NCBI GenBank assembly: GCA_023460035.1
Contig: JAEWRN010000008.1
Span: 1-51,788 of the forward strand
DNA from: Bacillota bacterium
Lineage (GTDB): Bacteria; Bacillota; Clostridia; Oscillospirales; Ruminococcaceae
Direction: 5' to 3'
DNA: 51,788 nucleotides
Shown: piece after piece, positions 31,353 through 39,995 of the stretch
How the letters are laid out: each line of letters begins with the position of its first letter
Position numbering within the stretch: the stretch's first letter is position 1
The notes under the pieces: generated by a model
Told to the model about the DNA's origin: nothing
The model's database searches: none
What the model saw: only the letters and a program-made list of their open reading frames with translations
Position numbers and translations under genes: made by a program

Positions 31353-32132
31353 ATGCCGACACCTGCTACCGACATCACGGCAACTTTGCCTGTGCCACGG
31401 CCCCGTTACCCTTTTTTAGATGTGCTGCGCGGTGCCACGCTGCTGAGTATGGTGGCGTACCATGCGGTGTGGGACCTTGTATTTGTTTTTGGTGTAGACT
31501 GGCCCTGGTTTTCTGGCATTGCCGGCTTTTTGTGGCAACAGAGCATTTGCTGGGTATTTATTTTACTTTCCGGCTTCTGCTGGCCGCTGGGGCGCCGCCC
31601 TTTGTGCCATGGCCTGCTGGTGCTGGGGGCCGGGGTTCTGGTTTCGGTTTCTACCCTGCTGTTTATGCCAGAAAACCGCGTGCTGTTTGGTATCCTGACC
31701 TTTTTGGGGTCTGCCACCTTACTGCTAATCCCGCTGGAGCCTTTGCTGCGTAAAGTGCCGGCCACTGCGGGGCTGGCGGGCGCCTTTGTGTTTTTTGTAT
31801 TGCTGCGCAATGTAAATGCCGGGGTGCTTAGCATTGGCCCCTACGCGCTGCTGGCCTTGCCCACCGGGCTGTACCAGGGTTACCTTGCCTCGTTTTTGGG
31901 TTTCACCGCGCCAGATTTCTTTTCTACCGATTATTTTTCGCTGTTGCCGTGGTTCTTTTTGTTTTTATGCGGGTACTTTGGCAATCGCATTGTCTGGCGG
32001 CGCGGGCTGCAAAAGCACCTCACCTGCCGGGTGCCGTGGCTGGGCTTTTTAGGCCGCCATTCGCTGCTGATTTACCTGTTGCACCAGCCGTTGCTGTATA
32101 CCTGTTTTCTTTTGGCGGATACCTTATTATAA
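31353..32132 (+). CDS. DUF1624 membrane acyltransferase-like protein
   Basis: 259-aa integral membrane protein with seven or eight hydrophobic segments. The opening YPFLDVLRGATLLSMVAYH and the C-terminal WLGFLGRHSLLIYLLHQPLL are typical of DUF1624, related to heparan-alpha-glucosaminide N-acetyltransferase and more widely to membrane acyltransferases. It is expected to transfer acyl groups across or at the membrane; the substrate is unknown. It stands alone on the plus strand with a terminator at its end. Its ribosome site is a homopolymeric G tract. Confidence 0.85.
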   Translation: MPTPATDITATLPVPRPRYPFLDVLRGATLLSMVAYHAVWDLVFVFGVDWPWFSGIAGFLWQQSICWVFILLSGFCWPLGRRPLCHGLLVLGAGVLVSVSTLLFMPENRVLFGILTFLGSATLLLIPLEPLLRKVPATAGLAGAFVFFVLLRNVNAGVLSIGPYALLALPTGLYQGYLASFLGFTAPDFFSTDYFSLLPWFFLFLCGYFGNRIVWRRGLQKHLTCRVPWLGFLGRHSLLIYLLHQPLLYTCFLLADTLL

Positions 32133-32145
32133 TAGGGCAGTTACA

Positions 32146-32187
32146 ACAAAGGGGCGGTGCCGCACAATTACGGCACCGTCCCTTTGT
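32146..32187. terminator. Bidirectional terminator between DUF1624 and yhfW
   Basis: A 17-bp stem (32146-32162 with 32171-32187, one mismatch) lies between the converging genes. It marks the end of the yhf-type operon. Confidence 0.8.
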
Positions 32188-32209
32188 CTAACATATTTTA
32201 TTTCGGTGC

Positions 32210-33430
32210 TTACTTGCTTTGCCCCAAAAGCTCGGGTAAAAAGCTGGTGCCGTTTTGCGGCGGGGTAATGTTAAAATAATCCGCCGCGGTGGCACCGGTG
32301 TCTGACAGGGTGCCGCGCAGGCCCACGGTGCCCGGCTTTACATTGGGGCCGCAGATCATCAGCGGCACATATTCCCGCGTGTGGTGCGGGTGCCCAATGG
32401 TGGGGTCGTTACCGTGGTCCGCCATCACCACCAAAATATCGTCGCCGTCCATCCGCGCGATAATCTGCCCAATCAAAGGGTCTGCCGTTGACAGAATGCC
32501 CGCGTATTTCGGCACACTTTCCTGATGACCCGAAAGGTCGGTCTCCTGCACATTGCAGCAGATAAACCCGGTGGGCATCTGCTGCATCACCGCCAGCATG
32601 CGGTGCAGCACCGCAGAGGTCTCGACGATAGAAATACTGGTACCAAACGGGTTTTGAATTACATCTGCCGCCTTGCCCAGCAAAAACACCGGCACCCCGG
32701 CACGGCCCAAAATAGTGGGCACCTGTACTTCGGGGTCTACCCCGTAGCCCAAATGCACACAGTGGTAATCGTTGTTATACACGCCGGATTTTGGCGCGTT
32801 GACGCCGATGTACCCGCCCTCGTGCTCTTCGATTGCCGCCAGAACATCTTCTATTGTTACCCCGCGCCCGCCAAAGGTGATGACACGCGGCACCACTGAA
32901 ACCGACCGCACCAGCCGGCCAATTTTCAGCACTTCTTCAAAATCGATGACGTCCAGTGCCGCCGTGACATTAAACGCTTGCCCGGGGTCACATTCCACAT
33001 TGTCCGCGACGGTCAGCGCGTTTTGCACCACCAGCAGCTTTTCTTTCTGTCCGCTGTGGTACCGCACGTCATACCCGCTGTCTTTTAATGTTTTTGCAAT
33101 CAGGTCAATTTTATTTTTAATCGGCTCGCCAAACGGCTTTTGTGGCCGCGTGCCCACAATTTCCTGATGGCCAAAAAAAGTGTCGGCCCCGTCGTGAGTT
33201 AGCGTTGCCTTACCATAGGTCGCACTAAGGCAGCGCTTCATCTGCGCTGTCTCGGTGTCCACAATGTTCATCAGTCCCAGTTTTTCAAGCGTTGGCAGCC
33301 GCAGGCCGGGGGTGTTCTGCAAAATGTGCAGCCAGGTGTTGGCCCCGGTATCCTGCGGGCGCACCTCTGGCACATCTGCCATTTGCCCAACCCCAAAACC
33401 GTCCAGTACGATCACCATGAATCTTTTCAA
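32210..33430 (-). CDS. yhfW: Phosphopentomutase-like alkaline-phosphatase-superfamily protein (YhfW)
   Basis: 406 aa, member of the phosphopentomutase/phosphoglycerate mutase metalloenzymes. Metal-binding motifs are VLDGFGVG at the N-terminus, a cap region with TFFGHQEIVG, ETDLSGHQES and C-terminal ADHGNDPTIGHPHHTREYVP. The start is TTG at 33430 (AAGGGAC upstream); ATG at 33418 is in frame. It is the last gene of the operon, 28 bases after yhfX. In yhf operons its substrate is unproven; a phosphosugar mutase or phosphatase step is inferred. Confidence 0.88.
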   Translation of the reverse strand: MKRFMVIVLDGFGVGQMADVPEVRPQDTGANTWLHILQNTPGLRLPTLEKLGLMNIVDTETAQMKRCLSATYGKATLTHDGADTFFGHQEIVGTRPQKPFGEPIKNKIDLIAKTLKDSGYDVRYHSGQKEKLLVVQNALTVADNVECDPGQAFNVTAALDVIDFEEVLKIGRLVRSVSVVPRVITFGGRGVTIEDVLAAIEEHEGGYIGVNAPKSGVYNNDYHCVHLGYGVDPEVQVPTILGRAGVPVFLLGKAADVIQNPFGTSISIVETSAVLHRMLAVMQQMPTGFICCNVQETDLSGHQESVPKYAGILSTADPLIGQIIARMDGDDILVVMADHGNDPTIGHPHHTREYVPLMICGPNVKPGTVGLRGTLSDTGATAADYFNITPPQNGTSFLPELLGQSK

Positions 33431-33458
33431 TGCGTTGTCCCTTTCCTTTTGCGTGTAG

Positions 33459-34613
33459 TTAGCCCAGCGGTTGCCCCAGCGCGGTGTATTGGCCCAGCAG
33501 TACCGGCTTGCCCGCGGGGATGCCCGTCACCAGCGCCACCGTGCTGCGCGTGACAAACACCTGCGTGCGGTACGCCATAACGACCGGCTGCGACACCGGG
33601 GCGTTTTCGCTGAGCGCAAAATAATAATCGATGCTCTCGTCGCTGGGCGGGGTTACCTGCAACAGCCGCCCGGCTGCAAGCGGGCCCACCAGTGCTTCGC
33701 GCACATGCGAACGCCGGTAATGCCCACCGCCATAGCAATAGGCGCGGGGGCCAAAATTATGCGACACCTCGCTTACATAAACCATGGTCGGCTTTTCTGT
33801 GCAGTCTGCCGCCGCGTGCAGCGGGGTGGTACCCATCAGCCCATGGCCCGGCTCGCCGTGTGTGCCGCCCGCCGCTTTGATCTGTGGAATGCTGGCACAG
33901 CAGGTGGCGCTGGGCATATTCATTTGTTCGACCTCTACCCCCAGCCCCGCCAATATGGCCTTTGCTTGTTGCAATGTTGCCACGTTGGGGGTGGGGCAAA
34001 TTTCGCCGCGCGCTTCGTCGTACAAAAAGCAGGGGAACGACGTCAGCCCCGCAATACGTACGTTGGGCAGCGCCGCTATGGCAGCTGCCACTGCGGGCAG
34101 CTGCGACAGGTAAAAACCGCCGCACTGGCCGGAATACTGCATATCCTGCTGGCCAATCACCCGCAGCATCAGCTTTTGTTCGGTGCCAAGCTGGCCGCAC
34201 ACCGCGCTGATCTCCTGCGCTTTTTCTACCGAAAACACGGTGACGACCTGTGGCTTTGCGGCAAGTATTTTGCGCAGCGCCGCCCTCGGCGTTTGCACTA
34301 AATGTCCCACGTTGCCCAGCGGGATACCGGCGTCTACCATGGCCAGCGCCTCTTTAAAATCGACCGACACCGCACCGTCGTACCCCAGCTGCATCAGCTT
34401 TGCCGCAACCACCGGGTTGCGCCCCAGCTGCTTGAGCATAAAATAAAGATGCACGTCATTTTTTGCGGCCACCTGTTGCATGGCAGCCGCATTTGCGAGC
34501 AGTGTGTCCAAATCCAGCACATAGGTGTCCGGCAAAATTTGTCCGCGCTGATGCAAGTCGATTGCCGCGGCAACCAACGCGCTGTTCTGTTCGATTGTTT
34601 TTTTCAAAAACAT
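33459..34613 (-). CDS. yhfX: Alanine-racemase-like PLP enzyme (YhfX)
   Basis: 384 aa with the fold-type III (alanine racemase N-terminal) barrel. The PLP Lys is Lys61 (YFMLKQLGRNP), preceded by YVLDLDTLLANA. GEPGHGLMGTTPLHA and YCYGGGHYRRSH are distinctive of YhfX. It follows yhfS by 10 bases. It is predicted to racemise, decarboxylate or deaminate an amino substrate together with YhfS, but no reaction is established here. Confidence 0.9.
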   Translation of the reverse strand: MFLKKTIEQNSALVAAAIDLHQRGQILPDTYVLDLDTLLANAAAMQQVAAKNDVHLYFMLKQLGRNPVVAAKLMQLGYDGAVSVDFKEALAMVDAGIPLGNVGHLVQTPRAALRKILAAKPQVVTVFSVEKAQEISAVCGQLGTEQKLMLRVIGQQDMQYSGQCGGFYLSQLPAVAAAIAALPNVRIAGLTSFPCFLYDEARGEICPTPNVATLQQAKAILAGLGVEVEQMNMPSATCCASIPQIKAAGGTHGEPGHGLMGTTPLHAAADCTEKPTMVYVSEVSHNFGPRAYCYGGGHYRRSHVREALVGPLAAGRLLQVTPPSDESIDYYFALSENAPVSQPVVMAYRTQVFVTRSTVALVTGIPAGKPVLLGQYTALGQPLG

Positions 34614-34623
34614 GCCTGGCCAA

Positions 34624-35733
34624 TCACCTTTCGCTGTTGTTTATCTCTTCTAGCGCCTGCTTTAAAATACGGATGACGGTATCCGGGCCGCCGCGCATGG
34701 GGTTAATGCGGATCATGCGTTTTTCCAGCGTGGGGTCCTGCTTGCGAAATGTGCCCGAAACGCGGTACATCATTGGCACAACCTCATATTTGGATTCGCA
34801 GCCGACAGGGTTTGCCGCCGCACCGTGCCGGGTGGTATATGCCAGCACCTGTTCTGCAATATCGTGCTCAAATTCAACCAGCAGCACTTTAGACTGCGCG
34901 TTGGCAAGAAACGCCTGTTTAACGCCATTCACTTCGCCGCCGCTCAGCCGCCGCACCAGCTCTTCGTTCACCTCTGCCTGTATGGCAAGGGATACCGGCG
35001 CATACACAAACCCGCGCAGCGTTTCCATTGCCTCATGCCCCTGCACCTGGCTGCCGCCCGAGTAATTGCACTCACGCACAAACTGCACCAGTTCGGCATC
35101 GCCCACCAGCGCGCCGACACCCTCTGGCCCCAGCAGCTTGAAGCACGAAAAGCTGGACAGGTCCGCCCCGCACTGTACACCGATTTTTTCTACCTTCATC
35201 ACGGCGTAGTTGTCGTCGGTCAGCACGCGGATGGCGGGGTTTGCCTTTTTAATGCGGGCAATCACGTCGGCATAATCATAGCTGTCGTCCGGCTTTTGCC
35301 GGGTAAGCTGCACCAGTGCGCCGGTCACTTCCGGGTGCTGCGCAATTACCGTTTCAAGCTGGTGCGGGTCGTTAAAATCTGCCCGCACCACCGGTATTTT
35401 CATCATGTCCAGCGACACCTGTGTTGTGGGGTACACCGGCGAAGTGTGGATAAGTAGTGTGCCGCCCTGCTGAAAAATGGCATGCAGCCCCCAGCGCAGC
35501 GCCCCGGTGCCCGCGCCGCGCACCAGTGTTGCGTCCGGCACGCTGAACAGCTCGGCAATTACCTTTTCTGCACGGCTGGTGGTCACCGGCCGGTTTAGCC
35601 CTTTGTGCACGCCAAGGTCGCCGGTAGATAAGATTTCATCCCCGTCAAAATGGTTCATAATCGTATCTACAATGTGAAATTGCAGCTGTTTTGCCTGCTC
35701 TACTGAAATGGCGGGCAGCGGAAAGGTTGTCAT
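34624..35733 (-). CDS. yhfS: PLP-dependent aminotransferase-like protein (YhfS)
   Basis: 369 aa, fold-type I PLP enzyme. Schiff-base Lys199 lies in SSFSCFKLLGPEGVGAL; the upstream VRGAGTGALRWGLHA and DDNYAVMKVEKIG contact the cofactor. SD AAAGGAGG supports the start at 35733, which overlaps the php stop by four bases (ATGA), so translation is coupled. With YhfX it gives the operon two PLP steps. Confidence 0.9.
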   Translation of the reverse strand: MTTFPLPAISVEQAKQLQFHIVDTIMNHFDGDEILSTGDLGVHKGLNRPVTTSRAEKVIAELFSVPDATLVRGAGTGALRWGLHAIFQQGGTLLIHTSPVYPTTQVSLDMMKIPVVRADFNDPHQLETVIAQHPEVTGALVQLTRQKPDDSYDYADVIARIKKANPAIRVLTDDNYAVMKVEKIGVQCGADLSSFSCFKLLGPEGVGALVGDAELVQFVRECNYSGGSQVQGHEAMETLRGFVYAPVSLAIQAEVNEELVRRLSGGEVNGVKQAFLANAQSKVLLVEFEHDIAEQVLAYTTRHGAAANPVGCESKYEVVPMMYRVSGTFRKQDPTLEKRMIRINPMRGGPDTVIRILKQALEEINNSER

Positions 35734-36623
35734 ACGGTTGCCTCCTTTGCTTTGTAAATGCGGGCGGGCGTTTCGCACAACAGCTGGTGCAGTGCAGCGT
35801 CCCGAATGCCCGCACGGCGCAGCATTGGTACAAAAGTATCCAGCAGATAGGCATACCCAAGGCCGCCGTTTTCTTTAAAATGCGATTTGCGTGTGATGTC
35901 CATTGACATAACGATTTGCCCGGCATACCCTGCTTCACACAGCGCCACCAGCCACTTGGCACGCTGCTCGTCCGGCTGGTAGTTGTTTTTGCCAACGGTG
36001 TCAAACGCAATATTGACGCCTTTGTCCAGCAATCGTTTCATGTACTCCACATCGCCGCTCAGGTCAATATGGCTGAGCACCACACGGCTGAGGTCGACCC
36101 CCATCTGCTGAAACAGCGCCACCTGCTCAAGGCCCAGCAGGCCAAGGGTGGTATGGGTGACGATTGGCACCCCTGTTTGCAGCTGCGCGCGGCAGGAGGC
36201 GCGAAAAATCTTTTCTTCTGCCGACTCGATTCGCTCTTTGCTGGTGCCGATTTCCCCAATGACCGAAGCTTTGACCCCGGTATCTTCAATACCAGTGGTC
36301 AATTCCTCCACCATCATCTGTGCCAGCTGTTCTTCGGTGTGGTCATACACCTCTGCCGGTAAAAACGGCTCTTTATAATAGCCGGTCGAATGCAGAATCG
36401 TCACGCCGGTCTGTTGCGCCACACGGCAGACGGTATTGACATCGCGGCCCATACCGCGGTTTGTGACATCAACGATCATGCCCACACCTCGCTCATGCAG
36501 GCCGTTAAATTCCCGAATGGTTTTTTCTGTCTCATCCAGACGGCAGTCAAGGTCTTTCTTGACCCCGGACAAATCAACCGTTGTGTGTTCGTGCGCATAA
36601 ATAAACGGCAGTTCCTGTTGCAT
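35730..36623 (-). CDS. php: Phosphotriesterase homology protein (Php/YhfV)
   Basis: 297-aa TIM-barrel amidohydrolase of the phosphotriesterase family. All metal ligands expected from E. coli PHP are visible: His11 and His13 (AHEHTTV), Glu124 (GEIGTS), His157 (VTHTTLG), His185 (LSHIDLSG) and Asp242 (SMDITR). A bridging Glu rather than carboxylated Lys is the PHP feature. SD GGGGGAG. The start of yhfS overlaps its stop. Lactonase- or phosphoesterase-like activity is plausible; the natural substrate is unknown. Confidence 0.92.
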   Translation of the reverse strand: MQQELPFIYAHEHTTVDLSGVKKDLDCRLDETEKTIREFNGLHERGVGMIVDVTNRGMGRDVNTVCRVAQQTGVTILHSTGYYKEPFLPAEVYDHTEEQLAQMMVEELTTGIEDTGVKASVIGEIGTSKERIESAEEKIFRASCRAQLQTGVPIVTHTTLGLLGLEQVALFQQMGVDLSRVVLSHIDLSGDVEYMKRLLDKGVNIAFDTVGKNNYQPDEQRAKWLVALCEAGYAGQIVMSMDITRKSHFKENGGLGYAYLLDTFVPMLRRAGIRDAALHQLLCETPARIYKAKEATV

Positions 36624-36721
36624 TTTGCTCCCCCTATCTGCATAGCCATGAGATAAATTTCCTGTTTCGAGATAGGTTTTATCTTGTATTTGCTTTGCTG
36701 ATGTTCTTGTATTCGCCTTGC

Positions 36722-37774
36722 CTATTCACCCATACCATACTCGCGGGGGAAATAGGCCGTAAACCTTGTAAAGTATTCTGCAAGAAGCGCATCCTCTTGG
36801 CCCGCAAAACCCGCTGCCAGTTGCAGCAGTTTGCTGACCTTTTGCGGGGTGGATTCGCACAGCAGCAGATACCCGCTGGCAAACTCTGCCCCCGGCACCA
36901 CAAGTGCCGTGGCATTGACCATGTTCGCCACCCGCAGCAGCCCCTTTTTTGCGTGCTGCTGGTCTATGGCCGTGCGCTGGCCCAAATGGCCCAGCACGGT
37001 ATCACCAAGGCCCTCGTAATCTACCGGGCCCTCATAAGAAAGCAGCACATCACAATCATCCAACTGCTGGCTCAAAAAGTCAAGCAATGGTTGCCGCGCT
37101 TTAAAAATATCGGGGTAGGCCACCTGCTTTACCACGGCATCTTTGGGCAGATGCTGTGCAATTTCTTCATCGCCAACAGCCGGCACCACCACGCGGGTAG
37201 GCCCTGCCGGCTGCGGCAGCTTTAGCACTGCGTTGACCGCGCGCAGCAACTCGCCATAGCTGCGGGCCATAAACCCAAGCGAAGGCGAAAATCCAATGCC
37301 ATCGGTGGATTTTTTAGAAAACTGCGCAAGATATTCCGGCTCAATCAACCCGCTGATCAACCCGTACAAATTCACGCTCATGGCGGGTGCCAGTACCGAG
37401 CCGCCACCGTCTGTGCCAATGCCAAGGTCGTTAATGCCAAGCCTTACGTTGATGGCGGTACCGCTGGAAGAGCCGGTCATAGGTTTGCCGCTGATGGGGT
37501 TCATCAATTGCAGGTCCACCGCACGCCCCCCGGCACTTGCCGCGTCCAGCGTGTGCAGCCGGTACCCAGCCCGCCGCAGTTTTTGCAGCAAACTGCGCGG
37601 CACCTCCACACGGTTTTTGGCACCGACAAAGCGCACATTTTCTGCCGCTTCCTCTGCAAAGGCGTCCAGCGCCTCCGGGAAGACCTTTTCCACCGAATGG
37701 CAGGGGTTTTTCAGCGCCACAAAGGTTTTTCTTGCATAGGTAATGATCTGTTCTGCATTTGCCGTACTTGCCAT
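36722..37774 (-). CDS. Amidase-signature family protein in the yhf-type operon
   Basis: 350 aa, shorter than usual amidase-signature enzymes (about 450-500). The Ser-cis-Ser pair is visible: Ser104 in GSSSGTA and Ser126 in GIGTDGGGSV. Lys53 in FVGAKNRVEVP can be aligned with the catalytic Lys (VKDN), although the interval to Ser104 is about 25 residues shorter than normal. It would hydrolyse a carboxamide or related C-N bond. SD AAGGAG supports 37774. It sits between yhfT and php in one transcript, with a hairpin in the 147-base gap after yhfT. I do not recall this gene in the E. coli yhf operon. Confidence 0.8.
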   Translation of the reverse strand: MASTANAEQIITYARKTFVALKNPCHSVEKVFPEALDAFAEEAAENVRFVGAKNRVEVPRSLLQKLRRAGYRLHTLDAASAGGRAVDLQLMNPISGKPMTGSSSGTAINVRLGINDLGIGTDGGGSVLAPAMSVNLYGLISGLIEPEYLAQFSKKSTDGIGFSPSLGFMARSYGELLRAVNAVLKLPQPAGPTRVVVPAVGDEEIAQHLPKDAVVKQVAYPDIFKARQPLLDFLSQQLDDCDVLLSYEGPVDYEGLGDTVLGHLGQRTAIDQQHAKKGLLRVANMVNATALVVPGAEFASGYLLLCESTPQKVSKLLQLAAGFAGQEDALLAEYFTRFTAYFPREYGMGE

Positions 37775-37840
37775 AGCAATCTCCTTTTTTCGCTTTTCGT
37801 GCTGCCTACCCGGTACAAATTGCCGCATCCAGATAGGGAA

Positions 37841-37879
37841 ACCTCCATTGTCAATGTTGTGCGCCCTGACAATGGAGGT
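37841..37879 (-). promoter_or_regulatory. Intercistronic 13-bp hairpin between yhfT and the amidase
   Basis: Perfect arms ACCTCCATTGTCA and TGACAATGGAGGT surround a 13-base loop. There is no T-run, so it is better explained as a processing or stability element, or a binding site, than as a full terminator. One arm contains GGAGG. Confidence 0.6.
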
Positions 37880-37921
37880 ATTCACTATGGTTCCGGTGCG
37901 CTTCACACCAGATTTGCTACG

Positions 37922-39211
37922 TTATTTCGCAATCGTGTACAGGCCCAGCACATACAGGATATTGACCAGAATGCCAACGGAGATGGCACCCACAGGGCCA
38001 ATGGCCATTTCAACGATCGGCTTTTTCGAGAACTTGTTCAACACATACAGTGCAACAACCACAAAGATACCGATGCCCGGGGCAATTGCCTGCGCAGCCA
38101 TCATGCCGCCGAGAAGCAGCGAGATGTTGAGCACGCGGCCCATTGCGGTGCGGATATTGTCGCCGCACTTGCGTACGCCGGGGAACTTATCCAAAAACTT
38201 TGCAATCGACGAAAGCAGCAATACTTCGAGCGTAATGACCACTGCGCCCAGAACAAAGGCAATCACGGGGTTATGCACCAGCAGGCCAATGACGAACACA
38301 AAGGTCATGCCGACCGGGCTGTAAACGCCAGTAGTGATAGCAGTGGTGGCAATCAGCGGGATAAACCCGATGGCTCTTGCCAGTGCCGCCATTGCAGCGC
38401 TCATCAGGTCCCCCTCTGAAACAAGGTTCTGGCTGATGGGGTCACCGATGACGAGAGAAAGGCTGGTTGCCATAGCAACAAGGCCGCCCATCACAGCAAG
38501 GATGGGAACGTTTTTCTGAATCCGCTTGACCTTTTCGCTGAACACGGTAACAAGTTGTTCGTTCGTGTTGTTGGCATCAGACTTATCACGCACCGCAAAC
38601 ACGATGAGGAAGATCATACCGGCCAGCAGCGCCATACCGGAAGCATTCAACGTGATTTTGGAAGCGCCCATCGGGATGATGCCAAAACGAGTGGTAAGCT
38701 GATACACCAACAGGGTGACCGCTGCGGTAAGAGTTGCTTTTTTGAAGCCGTACTCCAGCCCCACCGCAACCGCCGGAAAAATGGCAAACGCAATCGTGAT
38801 GGGGGTACCTACCTGGCTCAGCGAGTCAAGGAAGTTGATTGGCAGTTTAGCGAACAGGTCGACAACGAACTGCAGGCCATACACAATGCCAATGCCATAA
38901 ACAGCACCGATGACCGCAGAAACGGCCATACCCACTTTGCCCTCCGGGCAGAAAGAACCGATGATATCGGTGCCCAGCGCGACACTGTGAATCAAAATGA
39001 CTGTCGCCGCCAGCGAGACCGGGATACCAAACCCGACCACAAGGCCAAAGCTAAGGGCGAACGAGGTGACCGCCAAAACTTTACGGTCAATCTGACCCTC
39101 ACGATATTCCGAGACAATGGGACGAAAACCGTCGTTAAAAACCGCAACGCCGGTGTTTGCCAGGACCGCCGCAAGGGCCCCCAGCAGTGCAATTACAATG
39201 TATTGCAGCAT
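37922..39211 (-). CDS. yhfT: YhfT-family membrane transporter
   Basis: 429-aa polytopic membrane protein with about eleven or twelve hydrophobic segments. It matches the YhfT family: N-terminal LANTGVAVFNDGFRPIVSEY and SEGDLMSAAMAALARAIGFIPLIATTAITTGVYSP. It is the presumed uptake route for the operon's substrate. SD GGAGG. Gap to yhfU is 33 bases. Confidence 0.9.
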   Translation of the reverse strand: MLQYIVIALLGALAAVLANTGVAVFNDGFRPIVSEYREGQIDRKVLAVTSFALSFGLVVGFGIPVSLAATVILIHSVALGTDIIGSFCPEGKVGMAVSAVIGAVYGIGIVYGLQFVVDLFAKLPINFLDSLSQVGTPITIAFAIFPAVAVGLEYGFKKATLTAAVTLLVYQLTTRFGIIPMGASKITLNASGMALLAGMIFLIVFAVRDKSDANNTNEQLVTVFSEKVKRIQKNVPILAVMGGLVAMATSLSLVIGDPISQNLVSEGDLMSAAMAALARAIGFIPLIATTAITTGVYSPVGMTFVFVIGLLVHNPVIAFVLGAVVITLEVLLLSSIAKFLDKFPGVRKCGDNIRTAMGRVLNISLLLGGMMAAQAIAPGIGIFVVVALYVLNKFSKKPIVEMAIGPVGAISVGILVNILYVLGLYTIAK

Positions 39212-39244
39212 AAGTACATATCCTCCTTTATTGAACCAAAATTC

Positions 39245-39601
39245 TTACAAAGCGTATTTCAGAAGAACCGGAACCACCACATCAATATCCTGCGCCGTAA
39301 AACCGAACGCCTTTTTACCTGCTTCTACTTCTGCCTTGATCTCTTGCTCGCTTTTGATGTTACCGGGCATTGAGATTGTGCTGCAGGAAGACAGGCCCAA
39401 AATGGCAATCGCCATTGCCAGCGCTCCTCCTCCCCCCGTATTGCAGGCCCCCAGGTACAGGTCCGCCGCGCCGGTTTTTACCGCCATTGCCGCTTCGATA
39501 TCGCCTTTGATTTCTACTGTAGCCTGATCGCCGGCGATCGTTTCAACCATCGAGGCAATGCGCTTTTTGTCAATTTGTCCGCCAACTACGATTTTTTTCA
39601 T
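39245..39601 (-). CDS. yhfU: YhfU (DUF2620) protein
   Basis: 118-aa soluble protein of the DUF2620 family. A Gly-rich stretch (LGACNTGGGGALAMAIAILG) and a C-terminal FGFTAQDIDVVVPVLLKYAL are characteristic. It always accompanies YhfT-type transporters in operons I recall, so it may be a transporter partner. The ATG at 39601 fits the SD GGAGG better than the one at 39604. Confidence 0.88.
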   Translation of the reverse strand: MKKIVVGGQIDKKRIASMVETIAGDQATVEIKGDIEAAMAVKTGAADLYLGACNTGGGGALAMAIAILGLSSCSTISMPGNIKSEQEIKAEVEAGKKAFGFTAQDIDVVVPVLLKYAL

Positions 39602-39613
39602 CATCTACCTCCG

Positions 39614-39976
39614 TTATTCTTTTGAAAGAGCCGCCAACATTACACCCACATGGGTGCAGATATATTCCACCTCAGCTTCGGGCAGCTGCGGTAAAATTTG
39701 GTTCATGTCACGGCAGCAGGCTGCCGCTTGTTCGTAACTTTCTTCTTGCTGTACTTCTTCAAAAACAGCTCTGTCGAGAGGCTTTACTTCTTCGCCCTTA
39801 TCCAGCCGCTCCAGTGCCATGCACAGGTGGGTGATAAATGCCGCCGCGTTTTCCTCTGTCAGTTCAATACCATGCTGCTGTTTAAAATAAGCAATCACTT
39901 TTTCTACGTTTTCGTAATTTTTCTGCGACAGCACTCCGGCGCTAAGCAGCAGGTCCATTCGTTCTTTTAATTCCAT
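39614..39976 (-). CDS. yhfY: PRD-domain protein (YhfY-like)
   Basis: 120 aa, a single PTS-regulation domain with conserved histidines in ITHLCMALERLDKG and CTHVGVML. PRDs are normally phosphorylated by HPr or EIIB. Standing alone, it may link the operon's activity to PTS state. SD AAGGAAGG. It overlaps nothing and is 19 bases after yhfZ. Confidence 0.85.
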   Translation of the reverse strand: MELKERMDLLLSAGVLSQKNYENVEKVIAYFKQQHGIELTEENAAAFITHLCMALERLDKGEEVKPLDRAVFEEVQQEESYEQAAACCRDMNQILPQLPEAEVEYICTHVGVMLAALSKE

Positions 39977-39995
39977 TATGCAACCTTCCTTGTAC

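Noticed and set aside
39117..39527. Plus-strand frames opposite yhfT/yhfU
   Set aside because: Shadows of conserved genes, without start signals.
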